DNA of 64,000 nucleotides, taken from contig NZ_CP121666.1 of the NCBI RefSeq assembly GCF_029714325.1, positions 4,526,001 to 4,590,000 of the forward strand. Direction: 5' to 3'. Both the position numbers and the translations under genes were made by a program. The notes beneath the pieces were generated by a model. That model had not been told where the DNA came from and made no database searches. It worked only from the letters and a program-made list of their open reading frames with translations. The stretch comes from Bradyrhizobium sp. CB1717. GTDB lineage: Bacteria > Pseudomonadota > Alphaproteobacteria > Rhizobiales > Xanthobacteraceae. This document shows positions 16,506-25,144 of this stretch, piece after piece; within the stretch, counting starts at the first letter, position 1, and every line of letters starts with the position of its first letter.

Positions 16506-17630
16506 GGCCTGTTGCGTAATTCGCCAGTTGTGATTCCCTAGGGCAAAGCCTTGAGGGGATGACGATGGCGGTTAAGCGGACGGGACAGCCGAGCTTTGTG
16601 GAAGCACTGATGCCGAAGGGGGCCGGCGCCAATGCAGCGCTGGATCGGCTGGCTGGCCTGGTCAAGTGGTACCGGTTCGAGAAGCTGATCGGCCATCTGC
16701 GGGATGAAGGGAGCCCCGGTCGTCCAGGCTATCCGGTGCTGGTGCTGTTTCGTGCGGTGCTGTTGCAGTCGCTCTATGGTCTTTCGGAACGCGAACTCGA
16801 GGAAGCGTTGGGCGACCGGTTGTCGTTCAAGCGCTTCGTCGGTTTGAGCCTCGAAGATGCGACGCCCGACCACACGGTTCTGAACCGCTTCCGGAACCAG
16901 CTCGTCGAACAAGGGCTGTTGGAGAAGCTGTTTGGCGAGCTGGATCGCCAGCTCGAGAATGCCGGGGTCATCCTCAAGCGCGGCACGATGCTGGATGCGA
17001 CCTTGATCCAGGCGGTGTCAACCCCTCCGAAGCAGGATCGTCCCTCAAACGACCCAGATGCCCGGTTTACCAAGCGGCAGGGCAAGGGTGGTTCGACCTT
17101 CGGCTACAAGGCTCACATGGGTGTCGACGAGGGATCCGGCCTGATCCGCGCAGTCCTGACCACGCCCGCCAATGTCAACGACACAACGCCGGCCGACGAA
17201 CTGATCCGTGGCGATGAAGCCGTGGTGTGGGCCGATGCAGCCTACGACACCCATGCCCGACGGGCTCGGCTGAAAGCGGAAGGCAAGAAGCCCCGCATCG
17301 CCCGTCGTCCCAACCGACATCACCCGGAGCTACCGCCTCGGCTCAAACGCTACAACCTCCTCATCGCGCGCCGACGAGCCCAGGTCGAGACCACCTTCGC
17401 CACTCTCAAACGCCGCATGCGGCTGACCTGCATCCGCTATGTCGGTCTCATGAAGGCAAGCGGGCAGGTCCTGCTTGCCTCCATCGCGTTCAACATGAGG
17501 CGCTGGGCCGCGCTCGCCGCCTGAGACGCCCGCCAAGGGCACCAAGTACAGATCTCGGCCTGACAATCGGCGTCAACACAGCCCTCTCTCCCTACGTCTC
17601 CTGCCTCAAAAGGCCGTAGCGCAACAGGCC
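16506..17630 (+). mobile_element. IS5-family insertion sequence, complete, 1125 bp
   Basis: GGCCTGTTGCG (16506-16516) and its reverse complement CGCAACAGGCC (17620-17630) are perfect 11-bp terminal inverted repeats. They enclose a single intact transposase gene and are flanked by a direct repeat CCTTGTG. The element has split a dispersed repeat whose unbroken sequence can be restored by joining the flanks (CCCTCTCCCCTTGTGGGAGAG). Intact ends and gene suggest a recent insertion. Confidence 0.9.
16559..17524 (+). CDS. IS5-family DDE transposase
   Basis: 321 aa, full length and uninterrupted. The N-terminal DUF772-type region (LVKWYRFEKLIGHL ... VLVLFRAVLLQSLYGLSERELEEAL) is followed by the catalytic core. 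Candidate acidic residues are the Asp in GTMLDATLIQ, the Asp in AVVWADAAYD and the Glu in RAQVETTFATLKRRM, which keeps the R-(3)-E-(6)-K signature of the IS4/IS5 group. It cuts and joins the element's ends. Its sole neighbour inside the element is the inverted repeats. ATG at 16559 or 16565 could both start it. Confidence 0.95.
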   Translation: MTMAVKRTGQPSFVEALMPKGAGANAALDRLAGLVKWYRFEKLIGHLRDEGSPGRPGYPVLVLFRAVLLQSLYGLSERELEEALGDRLSFKRFVGLSLEDATPDHTVLNRFRNQLVEQGLLEKLFGELDRQLENAGVILKRGTMLDATLIQAVSTPPKQDRPSNDPDARFTKRQGKGGSTFGYKAHMGVDEGSGLIRAVLTTPANVNDTTPADELIRGDEAVVWADAAYDTHARRARLKAEGKKPRIARRPNRHHPELPPRLKRYNLLIARRRAQVETTFATLKRRMRLTCIRYVGLMKASGQVLLASIAFNMRRWAALAA

Positions 17631-17774
17631 CCTTGTGGGAGAGGGTGGCTCGCCGCGCTAGCGGCGAGACGGGTGAGGGGTATCTCTCCACGAGTCGCAC
17701 TGCCATTTGAGTCTGCGGAAACAACCCCTCATCCGGCGCTTCGCGCCACCTTCTCCCACAAGGGGAGAAGGGAA
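17631..17774. repeat. Right part of the dispersed repeat split by the IS
   Basis: The sequence CCTTGTGGGAGAGGGTGGC, an inner hairpin CTCGCCGCGCTAGCGGCGAG (17650-17669) and GGTGAGGGG lead to an inverted second arm, CCCCTCATCCGGCGCTTCGCG and GCCACCTTCTCCCACAAGG, ending at about 17774. Together with CCCTCTCCCC at 16491-16500 on the other side of the IS it forms one long dyad element known from Bradyrhizobium intergenic DNA. Confidence 0.75.
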
Positions 17775-17783
17775 GGCAGGAAT

Positions 17784-17878
17784 CGTAGGGGTGGGCAAAG
17801 GCGCACTTGCGCTGTGCCCACCACCTTTCAACGATTGCGGCAGACTTGGTGGGCACGCTTCGTTTTGCCCAGCCTACG
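17784..17878. repeat. Dispersed palindromic repeat (GTAGGGTGGGCAAAG type), copy 2
   Basis: CGTAGGGGTGGGCAAAG at 17784 and TTTTGCCCAGCCTACG ending at 17878 are imperfect inverted arms, with GTGCCCACC and GGTGGGCAC inside. Same family as 7867-7956, but the arms have diverged by two positions. With the preceding element it fills the gap between the IS and the GNAT-like gene. Confidence 0.75.
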
Positions 17879-17911
17879 ATATCTGTGTTCGTAGAGAGAA
17901 GGGAAGAGAAC

Positions 17912-19093
17912 TTACCCGAACGCTTGCCGCAAGCGTCGGGCCAAATCGAACAGCACCTGGTTCTGCTTCACCAGCCGCTTGCCGTGGCTGAGCGATGACA
18001 TCGCCATTGCCGCGAGCTTGCCGCGCGAGGTCAGCGGCACGAAACTGTCGAAGATGTCCTCGTCGTCCTTGCAGAACATGCGCTTGTAGTCGTCCGAGCC
18101 GATGCCGAGGTCGAGCGAGCGGTAGCCGCGCTCGCCGTAACGGTCGATGATGTAGCGCATCAGGATCAGGCCCGGGCTGTAGCGGGCATGCTCCGACATC
18201 GTGTAGGTGTTGAACATCATCGAGAAGCGCTGGCCGTCGGCGACGCCGGCGAAGATCGCGATCACTTCCTCGTCGCATTCGAGCGCGTGGATGTCGATGA
18301 CGCGGCCTTCGCCGCGCGGCGCGAGGCACGCGCTGCGGACGAATTGCTCGACGCCCGGCTCGGCGAAGACGTTCGGCAGCTTCTGTTCGGCCATCCGCGC
18401 CGGCTTGACGCGGAAGAACCAGTCGAGCAGGCGGGTGACGTCCGCGTCCGTCGTGGCCAGGTGATAGCGGTAGCCGGCGAGCGTCTGGAGCTTCTTCTCC
18501 TTGCTCTTGAGGCGGCGGCGGAAGGAGTTGCTGATCCGCGATGCGGGCGGGCCGCCCGGCTCCATCGTCAGCAGCGGACAGCCGTTGATCGCGCTCTGTC
18601 GCGGCAGGGCTGCAAACGGGTTCTGCTGGTCGCTCCAGCGCAGCGGCTGCTGCGTCAGCGCGAGCACGTCGACATGCGCGCCGAGCGGCGCAAGCAGCGC
18701 GTCGAGATCGGCGGTGCCGACCTGTGCCGCGAATTCGCCGTTCCACAGGCCCATGTTGAAGGTCGTGTGCTTGCCGCCCATGAAGCAGGCCGTGCGCACG
18801 CCGTGGCTCTGGCGCAACGAGAGCGGCAACAGCAGAAGCGGCTGGCGATCGGCGTCGCGGGCGATGACGATGAAGGGGCGGGCGCCTTCGTGAGCGCCGA
18901 CCTGTCGCTGCCAGGGGCCGAGCAGGTCAAAGCGCTGATAGGGCGTGAAGAGATGACCGGGCTCCTCGAAGGCGCGCCAGACCGCCTCGGCCTCGCCGAG
19001 GTCTCCGACGATATCGACATGCGCGATACGGTTCGCTTTCGACCGTGCTGGCGCTTCTGCCGTCCGGCTTTGCATCGCCGCAGCCATGGTCAT
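17912..19093 (-). CDS. GNAT-fold protein of the BioF2/CelD-like family
   Basis: 393 aa. The C-terminal half has the Acetyltransf_6 pattern: RRRLKSKEKKLQTLAGYRYH, FFRVKPARMAEQ, FAGVADGQRFSMMFNTY and YSPGLILMRYIIDRYGERG followed by LDLGIGSDDYKRMF. Such proteins accompany exopolysaccharide and cellulose-like gene clusters and probably acylate a sugar or lipid intermediate; the acceptor is unknown. ATG at 19093 (MTMAAAMQS) is chosen; the frame is open beyond it but overlaps the divergent deacetylase-like gene. It is divergent from that gene with a 130-bp AT-rich gap. Confidence 0.85.
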   Translation of the reverse strand: MTMAAAMQSRTAEAPARSKANRIAHVDIVGDLGEAEAVWRAFEEPGHLFTPYQRFDLLGPWQRQVGAHEGARPFIVIARDADRQPLLLLPLSLRQSHGVRTACFMGGKHTTFNMGLWNGEFAAQVGTADLDALLAPLGAHVDVLALTQQPLRWSDQQNPFAALPRQSAINGCPLLTMEPGGPPASRISNSFRRRLKSKEKKLQTLAGYRYHLATTDADVTRLLDWFFRVKPARMAEQKLPNVFAEPGVEQFVRSACLAPRGEGRVIDIHALECDEEVIAIFAGVADGQRFSMMFNTYTMSEHARYSPGLILMRYIIDRYGERGYRSLDLGIGSDDYKRMFCKDDEDIFDSFVPLTSRGKLAAMAMSSLSHGKRLVKQNQVLFDLARRLRQAFG

Positions 19094-19223
19094 TCGCGAA
19101 ACCTGTCGAGAAAACGAAAAAATGCGTAGTTCGGCCTGCGGCCGACCTTTGCAAACAAATGTCAACAAAGAGTAATGAGGATAGGCGAGGGAACAGGCCG
19201 CCGGCGAGCGCGAAGGTGGGATA

Positions 19224-20273
19224 TTGGCATCCGACGACAGATGGCTGGAACGGCTGCGCCTCGAGCTGACCTGGCTCACCGGCCAGGCCCTGCTACGCAG
19301 TCGCGGGGCCGGCGCCATCCTGCGCCTTGCCCATGTGCGGCCGCGGCGCCGCGGCGGATTTCAGCCGCTGCGCGCGCACGAGGTCACGCCGCAATTCCTC
19401 GACCGCGCCATCCGGGCGCTGAAGCGGTGGGGTTACGATTTTCTCGGCATGGACGAGGTCTGCCGGCGTGCTGTGACGCTGCCGGAGAAGCGGCGCTTCG
19501 TGGCGCTGACTTTCGATGGTGCGCCCAAGGACCTCATCAAGTTTGCCTATCCGGTGCTGGCACGCCACGCCGTGCCTTTCACGATCTATGTGCCCACCGC
19601 GTTTCCCGACGGCGTCGGCGAAGCCTGGTGGCTCGGGCTGGAGCAGGTGATCGCGCGCGAGAGCCGCATCAGCCTGATGATGGGCGACAGGGAGCAACGC
19701 TTCACCGTCACGGGCAACGCCGAGAAGCGGGCGCTGTTCTCATATCTCGAGAGCTGGCTGCGCTCGCTGCCCCCGGCGGAGCTGTCGGCTGCGATCGCCG
19801 ATCTCTGCACGCGCTACCGGATCGACCTCGCCGGGCTCTCGCGCGAAGCGTCGATGCATTGGGAGGATCTGGCGAAGCTGGCTGCCGACCCGCTGGTCAC
19901 GATCGGCAGCGCGACCGTGAACTATCCCGTTCTCGCCAACATGAAGGATGCGGCCGCGCTGCGCGAGATGACGATGGGCAAGGTCGTGGCGGAATCCGCG
20001 TTCGATCGCGACATCCGGCATCTGGCGTTTCCGTTCGGCGACCGCGCTTCGTTCCGGCGCAGCCACGTCGTAATGGCTGAGGAGGCGGGCTTTGTCAGCG
20101 CGGTCTCGACGATCCCGGGCATCGTGGAGGCGGAGGGCCGAACCAATCTGCGGGCGCTGCCGCGGATTTCGTGGGACGGACGGGTGCGCTCGCTGCGCAT
20201 GCTGCGCGTTCTGGTGTCAGGTGTCGCCTTTGCGCCGGTGAGGCCGACCGGCAGCACTACGAGCCAGACTTGA
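19224..20273 (+). CDS. Polysaccharide deacetylase (NodB)-fold protein lacking metal ligands
   Basis: 349 aa from a TTG start with GGTGGG upstream. The NodB homology fold is visible: RRFVALTFDGAPKDLIKFAYPVL, AVPFTIYVPT, VTIGSATVNYPVLANM and HLAFPFGDRASF. In active family members the first motif is TFDDG and the second SHTxxH. Here the second Asp is Gly and both His are Ala and Tyr, so the metal site is gone. It therefore probably binds glycan or acts with a partner rather than removing acetyl groups, which is inference. It ends 17 nt inside the convergent DUF2842 gene. The surrounding genes are exopolysaccharide genes. Confidence 0.85.
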   Translation: MASDDRWLERLRLELTWLTGQALLRSRGAGAILRLAHVRPRRRGGFQPLRAHEVTPQFLDRAIRALKRWGYDFLGMDEVCRRAVTLPEKRRFVALTFDGAPKDLIKFAYPVLARHAVPFTIYVPTAFPDGVGEAWWLGLEQVIARESRISLMMGDREQRFTVTGNAEKRALFSYLESWLRSLPPAELSAAIADLCTRYRIDLAGLSREASMHWEDLAKLAADPLVTIGSATVNYPVLANMKDAAALREMTMGKVVAESAFDRDIRHLAFPFGDRASFRRSHVVMAEEAGFVSAVSTIPGIVEAEGRTNLRALPRISWDGRVRSLRMLRVLVSGVAFAPVRPTGSTTSQT

Positions 20274-20478
20274 CGCGATCGGGCCGCTGCATCCAGCTCA
20301 CGATCGGCATCGCCGGCAGCACCCAGCCCATGCCGACCACGACGTAGTAGATCGCCTGCCGCCAGCCGGATTCGGCGATCCACGGCATCTGCGCCGCTGC
20401 CATGCCGAGCAGGGCCCAGACGGTGGCCAGCACCAGGAGCAGGATGGCGCCGAGGAACTTGCGGGTGCGGATCGTCAT
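20257..20478 (-). CDS. DUF2842 small membrane protein
   Basis: 73 aa with two hydrophobic segments ([20 protein letters not shown] and [21 protein letters not shown]) separated by a short loop. The family is restricted to alphaproteobacteria and has no known function. It is divergent from ctaA with a 110-bp gap, a common arrangement in related genomes as I recall, and might be linked to cytochrome oxidase assembly or simply be a neighbour. Confidence 0.85.
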   Translation of the reverse strand: MTIRTRKFLGAILLLVLATVWALLGMAAAQMPWIAESGWRQAIYYVVVGMGWVLPAMPIVSWMQRPDRVKSGS

Positions 20479-20588
20479 GGCGGAGGACTTGCGGCTTTCG
20501 CGTAACTTGCGCTGCGGGAGCGGGGGACTATAAGGGGCACGCAGTCCGGTTCAAGTCTCTTAGGTACAGGCTTGGTTTTGTCCTTGAA

Positions 20589-21671
20589 ATGACGATGATT
20601 TCCACCCCGTCCGAGCCGCACCGCGCCGTGCGCTGGTGGCTGATCTCCGTGGCCGCGCTGATCGCGCTGATGGTGCTGGTCGGCGGGGCGACGCGGCTGA
20701 CGGAATCCGGCCTGTCGATCGTCGAATGGAAACCGGTCGCGGGCAGCGTTCCGCCTCTCTCGGAGACGCAGTGGACCGAGGCGTTCGAGGCCTACAAGAA
20801 GATCCCGCAATATCGCGAGCTCAATTCAGGCATGAGCCTGTCCGAGTTCAAGGAGATATTCTGGTGGGAGTGGAGCCACCGGCTGCTCGGCCGCTTCATC
20901 GGCGTCGCCTATCTGCTGCCGTTCCTGTTCTTCCTCTGGCGCGGAGGCCTGTCGGGTGAGTTGAAGCGCAGGCTGTGGCTGCTGTTCGCGCTCGGCGGCC
21001 TGCAGGGCGCGGTCGGCTGGTGGATGGTGGCCTCGGGCCTGACGGAGCGGGTCGAGGTGTCGCAATATCGGCTGGCGACGCATCTGGTGCTGGCGCTGCT
21101 GATCTTCGCCGGCATCGTCTGGACGGTGCGGCGGCTCAAGGAGCGGCCGCAGATCACCGCGCCGGCGCGGCTGCGCTTCACCAGCGCGCTGCTGCTCGTC
21201 GTGACCTTCGTGCAGATCTACTTCGGTGCGCTGGTCGCTGGCCTGCGCGCGGGCCGCGCCTATAACACATGGCCTGAGATCGACGGCGCGTTCATCCCCT
21301 CGGCCGAGCGGCTGTGGTTCGAGACGCCGTGGTGGCGCAACATGTTCGACAATGTGCTGACCGTGCAGTTCGAGCACCGCATGACCGCCTATGCGCTGTT
21401 CCTGCTGGCGGCGCTGCATGCGTTCGATGCCGTGCGCTCGCGCGCGGGTGCAGCGGCCGGCGGTGCGCTGTGGCTGTTCGCGGCGGTCAGCCTTCAGGCG
21501 GTGCTCGGGATCCTCACGCTGCTCAATCAGGTGCCGATCGACCTTGCGCTTTCGCACCAGGCGGTCGCGATCGTGGTGCTGACGCTGGCGGTGATGCAGG
21601 TCGAGCGACTGGCCTCGCGACACTCCGCGCAAGCGCAGCCGCGCGCGGTTCCTGTCAGCCAGCCCGGTTGA
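20589..21671 (+). CDS. ctaA: Heme A synthase
   Basis: 360 aa, eight membrane segments. CtaA oxidises the methyl group of heme O to a formyl group, giving heme A for aa3-type cytochrome c oxidase in the inner membrane. Conserved segments include [20 protein letters not shown], the heme-ligand His in [32 protein letters not shown] and, near the C-terminus, [13 protein letters not shown] and [11 protein letters not shown]. This is the alphaproteobacterial type 2 form. ATG at 20589 matches the family start. It is transcribed alone. Confidence 0.95.
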   Translation: MTMISTPSEPHRAVRWWLISVAALIALMVLVGGATRLTESGLSIVEWKPVAGSVPPLSETQWTEAFEAYKKIPQYRELNSGMSLSEFKEIFWWEWSHRLLGRFIGVAYLLPFLFFLWRGGLSGELKRRLWLLFALGGLQGAVGWWMVASGLTERVEVSQYRLATHLVLALLIFAGIVWTVRRLKERPQITAPARLRFTSALLLVVTFVQIYFGALVAGLRAGRAYNTWPEIDGAFIPSAERLWFETPWWRNMFDNVLTVQFEHRMTAYALFLLAALHAFDAVRSRAGAAAGGALWLFAAVSLQAVLGILTLLNQVPIDLALSHQAVAIVVLTLAVMQVERLASRHSAQAQPRAVPVSQPG

Positions 21672-22016
21672 TCAGCAATAGCCGTAGACGCCGCAGGCGT
21701 AGGGCAGGCGCCAGAAATAATCGACCTGCTTCCCGCCGTAATACGGGCCCTGATAATCGTAGCTCCAGGGCCGGCCATAATAGCCCGGCAAAGTGTTGGA
21801 GCCGGGCAGGAGCGGCGTGCCCGGCAGGTTGCGGATGTAGCTGCCGATGCCATAGGCCGGCGAGATCAGTGCATCCGGATCGGTCTCGACATAGACCTGT
21901 GGCGGGTCCTGCGGCGGCACGGCAACGCGCCGCTTCGCCGTCGCCGGCAGATCGGCGGCGAGCGCGCTTGAAACCGTCAGCATCGCCGCAAGGGCAGGTA
22001 CCATCCAGCGCAGCAT
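21672..22016 (-). CDS. Small secreted protein of unknown function
   Basis: 114 aa. The ATG at 22016 begins a signal peptide (MVPALAAMLTVSSALAADLP), after which come Pro-rich and Tyr/Gly-rich stretches (PGYYGRPWSYDYQGPYYGG) and a C-terminal YACGVYGYC with two Cys. I recognise the style as that of small secreted proteins found in Bradyrhizobium but no function. The frame extends to 22172 only through a dispersed repeat. It abuts the ctaA stop codon directly (convergent, no gap). Confidence 0.7.
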   Translation of the reverse strand: MLRWMVPALAAMLTVSSALAADLPATAKRRVAVPPQDPPQVYVETDPDALISPAYGIGSYIRNLPGTPLLPGSNTLPGYYGRPWSYDYQGPYYGGKQVDYFWRLPYACGVYGYC

Positions 22017-22104
22017 TCGTCGGCTCCGAATCAAAGGGGCGATCCAGGGACGATGTATGCGGCAGATATGGTTAATGACTGTTAACTGGCGGTCGCCAAA
22101 GCGG

Positions 22105-22188
22105 CCGTCATTCCGGGATGGTCCGAAGGACCAGACCCGGAATCTCGAGGTTCCGGGTTCGGTGCTCTGCACCGCCCCGGAACGACGG
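22105..22188. repeat. Dispersed palindromic repeat (CGTCATTCCGGG type)
   Basis: CCGTCATTCCGGG at 22105-22117 and CCCCGGAACGACGG up to 22188 are near-perfect inverted arms, with an inner CCCGGAATCTCGAGGTTCCGGG dyad. It lies between the secreted-protein gene and the end of the sulfhydrylase gene. The type is widespread in Bradyrhizobium intergenic DNA. Confidence 0.75.
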
Positions 22189-22194
22189 AGAAGA

Positions 22195-23475
22195 TTAAGC
22201 TCCCAGCGCCTGCTCGAGATCCGCGATCAGATCTTCCTTGTCCTCGATGCCGATCGAGAGCCGCACCACGTCGGGGCCGGCGCCGGACTTCACCTTCGCC
22301 GCGTCGTCGAGCTGGCTGTGGGTGGTCGAGGCCGGGTGGATCACCAGCGAGCGGGTGTCGCCGACATTGGCGAGGTGCGAGAACAGCTGCAGCTTCGACA
22401 CCAGGTTGACGCCGGCGTCATAGCCGCCCTTCAGGCTGAAGGTGAACACCGCGCCCGCGCCCTTCGGCGCGTATTTGCGCGCGAGCTGGTTGTACTTGTC
22501 GCTCGGCAGGCCCGCATAGCTCACCGAGGCCACCGCCGGATGGCCGGCAAGGAATTCGGCGACTGCCTTGGCGTTTTCGCAGTGCTTCTGCATGCGCAGC
22601 GGCAGCGTCTCGATGCCGGTCAGGATCATGAAGGCGTTGAAGGGCGACAGGGCAGGGCCGAGATCGCGCAGGCCGAGCACGCGGCAGGCGATCGCGAAAG
22701 CGAAATTGCCGAAGGTCTCCTGGAGACGGATGCCGTGATATTCCGGCCGCGGCTCCGACAGCATCGGGTATTTGCCGCCCGTGGACCAATCGAAAGTGCC
22801 GGCATCGACGATGATGCCGCCGAGCGAATTGCCGTGGCCGCCCAAAAATTTCGTCAGCGAGTGCACGACGATGTCGGCGCCGTGGTCGATCGGGCGGATC
22901 AGGTAGGGCGAGGCCAGCGTGTTGTCGACGATCAGCGGCACGCCCGCCTTGCGCGCGACCGTCGAGATCGCCTCGATGTCGGTGATGCTGCCGGCGGGGT
23001 TCGCTATGGACTCGATGAAGATCGCCTTGGTGCGCGGCGTCACCGCGCGCTCGAAGCTTGTGATGTCATCCGGACCGGCCCATACAACGTTCCAGCCAAA
23101 GCTCTTGAACGCATGCGTGAACTGGTTGATCGAGCCGCCATAGAGTTTTCGCGCCGCGATGAACTCGTCGCCAGGCTGGAGCAATTGCTGCAGGATCACG
23201 ACCTGCGCGGCGTGGCCCGAAGCAACGGCCAGCGCAGCCGTACCGCCTTCGAGCGCGGCAACGCGCTCTTCCAGCACGGCATTGGTCGGGTTGCCGATGC
23301 GGGTATAGATGTTGCCGAACGCCTGCAGGCCGAACAGCGAGGCGGCGTGGTCGGCGTCATTGAAGACAAATGATGTCGTTTGATAAATCGGAGTCGCGCG
23401 CGCACCGGTGGTCGGATCGGGTTGCGCACCGGCATGCACGGCGAGGGTTGAAAATCCCGGAAGGCGATCGCTCAT
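22195..23475 (-). CDS. metY: O-acetylhomoserine aminocarboxypropyltransferase (O-acetylhomoserine sulfhydrylase)
   Basis: 426 aa, PLP-dependent Cys/Met metabolism family. It makes homocysteine from O-acetylhomoserine and sulfide for methionine synthesis in the cytoplasm. Seen are FSTLAVHAGAQPDPTTGARA, PIYQTTSFVF, the PLP-phosphate region ALAVASGHAAQVV, the Asp in PLIVDNTLASPYL and the PLP lysine in VVHSLTKFLGGHG. ATG at 23475 fits the family and has AGGA upstream. Length agrees with MetY rather than the shorter MetB/MetC. Confidence 0.93.
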   Translation of the reverse strand: MSDRLPGFSTLAVHAGAQPDPTTGARATPIYQTTSFVFNDADHAASLFGLQAFGNIYTRIGNPTNAVLEERVAALEGGTAALAVASGHAAQVVILQQLLQPGDEFIAARKLYGGSINQFTHAFKSFGWNVVWAGPDDITSFERAVTPRTKAIFIESIANPAGSITDIEAISTVARKAGVPLIVDNTLASPYLIRPIDHGADIVVHSLTKFLGGHGNSLGGIIVDAGTFDWSTGGKYPMLSEPRPEYHGIRLQETFGNFAFAIACRVLGLRDLGPALSPFNAFMILTGIETLPLRMQKHCENAKAVAEFLAGHPAVASVSYAGLPSDKYNQLARKYAPKGAGAVFTFSLKGGYDAGVNLVSKLQLFSHLANVGDTRSLVIHPASTTHSQLDDAAKVKSGAGPDVVRLSIGIEDKEDLIADLEQALGA

Positions 23476-23623
23476 TGAGGCGTCCTGTTCTCTTGGTCTG
23501 AAATCGCGCGGCATGCTGATGGGCGGGGCGCCCGCCGTCAAGGCGCCGCTTCACATCAGGATCGTTTGGGAATGATCGTGCTACGCATAGTCGCGTCTGC
23601 GAAACGAAACCTTCGCAATTGCG

Positions 23624-24208
23624 TCAGCTTTGCTCGGTCTTGTTTTTCGCGGCGCGATCGGATGCGGCGGTATCGCCGCCGCCGACGCTCATCCGATTGA
23701 GGGATAGCCGCATGCCCTGTGTGGGTGCGGGCGCGCGTTTGGAGCTCAGCGTGCGCGAATTCACGCCCATCCAGGATATTTCGGACGACAGGCGGCCATA
23801 TTCGATCTTGGGGCAGCGGTTCATGACCACCTTGATACCGACCGATTCCGCTTTCGCCGCCGCGGCATCATCGCGTGCGCCAAGCTGCATCCAGATCACC
23901 TTCGGCAGCGGGTCGAGCGTGAGCGCCTCTTCGACCACGGGCATGATGTGGCTGGAGTTGCGGAAGATGTCGATCATGTCGACGGGCCGGCCGATGTCCG
24001 ACAGCGAGGCGACGAACGGCTTTCCGAGCAGATCCTTGCCGACATGGCCGGGATTGATCGGGATCATGTCGTAGCCGCGCTGCGCCAGATATTTGAACGC
24101 GAAATAGCTCGGCCGCACGTTGACCGGCGAGGCGCCGACCATCGCGATCGACTTCACGCTGTTGAGAATGCCGCGGATGTAATTGTCGGGATAGGCGTCG
24201 TGGTTCAT
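23624..24208 (-). CDS. CoA-binding domain protein (YccU-like)
   Basis: 194 aa. The CoA_binding_2 Rossmann domain is at residues 10-140: KSIAMVGASPVNVRPSYFAF, GYDMIPINPGHVGKDLLGKP, IWMQLGARDDAAAA and KVVMNRCPKIEYGRL. Function is unknown. The last 50 residues are a low-complexity tail not usual for the family. ATG at 24208 follows a possible GTG at 24211. It is on the same strand as the crotonase-fold gene, 25 nt downstream, so they are likely co-transcribed. Confidence 0.88.
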   Translation of the reverse strand: MNHDAYPDNYIRGILNSVKSIAMVGASPVNVRPSYFAFKYLAQRGYDMIPINPGHVGKDLLGKPFVASLSDIGRPVDMIDIFRNSSHIMPVVEEALTLDPLPKVIWMQLGARDDAAAAKAESVGIKVVMNRCPKIEYGRLSSEISWMGVNSRTLSSKRAPAPTQGMRLSLNRMSVGGGDTAASDRAAKNKTEQS

Positions 24209-24233
24209 CACTTATCTTTTCTTGTTGGCGGGG

Positions 24234-25058
24234 TCACTCATCCCGCCATGTCGGCGTGCGCTTCTCGATGAAGGCGCCGATGCCTTCCTCGGCATCACGC
24301 GCCATCATGTTCTCGGTCATCACCTCTGCGGCGTAGCGATAGGCGTCCGCAAGGCTCATCTCGGCCTGGCGGTAGAACGCTTCCTTGCCGAGCTTGACGG
24401 TGTAGGCGGATTTCAGCGCGACCTGTTGTGCCAGCTCGATCGCGGCCCCGAGTTCGGTGCCGGCAGGCACGACGCGATTGACGAGCCCGATCTCGCGGGC
24501 GCGGTCGGCCGTGACAGGCTCGCCCGTCAGCAGCATCTCCATCGCCTGCTTGCGCGGGACGTTGCGCGATAGCGCCACCATCGGCGTCGAGCAGAACAGG
24601 CCGATGTCGACGCCGGGCGTGGCGAACTTCGCGTCCTCCGATGCGATCGCAAGATCGCAGCTGGCCACGAGCTGGCAGCCGGCGGCCGTCGCGATACCCT
24701 GGACGGCAGCGACCACGGGCTTCGGCAGATGCACGATCGCCTGCATCATCGCGCTGCAAGCATTCATCATCTCGGCGAAGAAGGCGCGGCCGCGGTCCGG
24801 GTCAGTGCGGCGCGCGGTCAGCTCCTTCATGTCGTGGCCGGCGGAGAAGGCGGGACCGTTGGCGGCGATCACGACGCCACGCACCGCTTTGTCGTCGCGG
24901 ATAGAATTAAGCTCTGCATGCAGGCCGGCGATCATCGCCGCCGAGAGGCTGTTGCGCGCGGCCGGACGGTTGAGGGTCAGGACCGCGATGGGGCCGATGG
25001 TCTCACGCAGCAGGAACGGCGGTTGCGGGGTGGGGGCGCGGGCGGCCTGGACGGACAT
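24234..25058 (-). CDS. Crotonase-fold protein (ECHDC3-like enoyl-CoA hydratase family)
   Basis: 274 aa. The fold is clear (VLTLNRPAARNSLS, GPAFSAGHDMKEL with the oxyanion-hole glycine, GIATAAGCQLVASCDLAIAS). The two catalytic Glu residues of classical enoyl-CoA hydratase are absent: GCQ replaces GCE, and TPGVDIGLF replaces the QPEIxLG region. This matches ECHDC3-type proteins, so hydratase activity should not be assumed. ATG at 25058 is chosen (MSVQAAR). It is divergent from the thioesterase gene with an 86-bp gap. Confidence 0.88.
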   Translation of the reverse strand: MSVQAARAPTPQPPFLLRETIGPIAVLTLNRPAARNSLSAAMIAGLHAELNSIRDDKAVRGVVIAANGPAFSAGHDMKELTARRTDPDRGRAFFAEMMNACSAMMQAIVHLPKPVVAAVQGIATAAGCQLVASCDLAIASEDAKFATPGVDIGLFCSTPMVALSRNVPRKQAMEMLLTGEPVTADRAREIGLVNRVVPAGTELGAAIELAQQVALKSAYTVKLGKEAFYRQAEMSLADAYRYAAEVMTENMMARDAEEGIGAFIEKRTPTWRDE

Positions 25059-25144
25059 TGACGCGACTTCCGTGGAATGATTGCAATTGGATGACACCGA
25101 TAACTTAATGTACCAGGGCGACCGAAGCGAGGGTGGGGAACAGC

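Noticed and set aside
22017..22172. N-terminal extension of the small secreted protein to 22172
   Set aside because: It would be coded by the dispersed repeat at 22105-22188 and would hide the signal peptide that begins at 22016.
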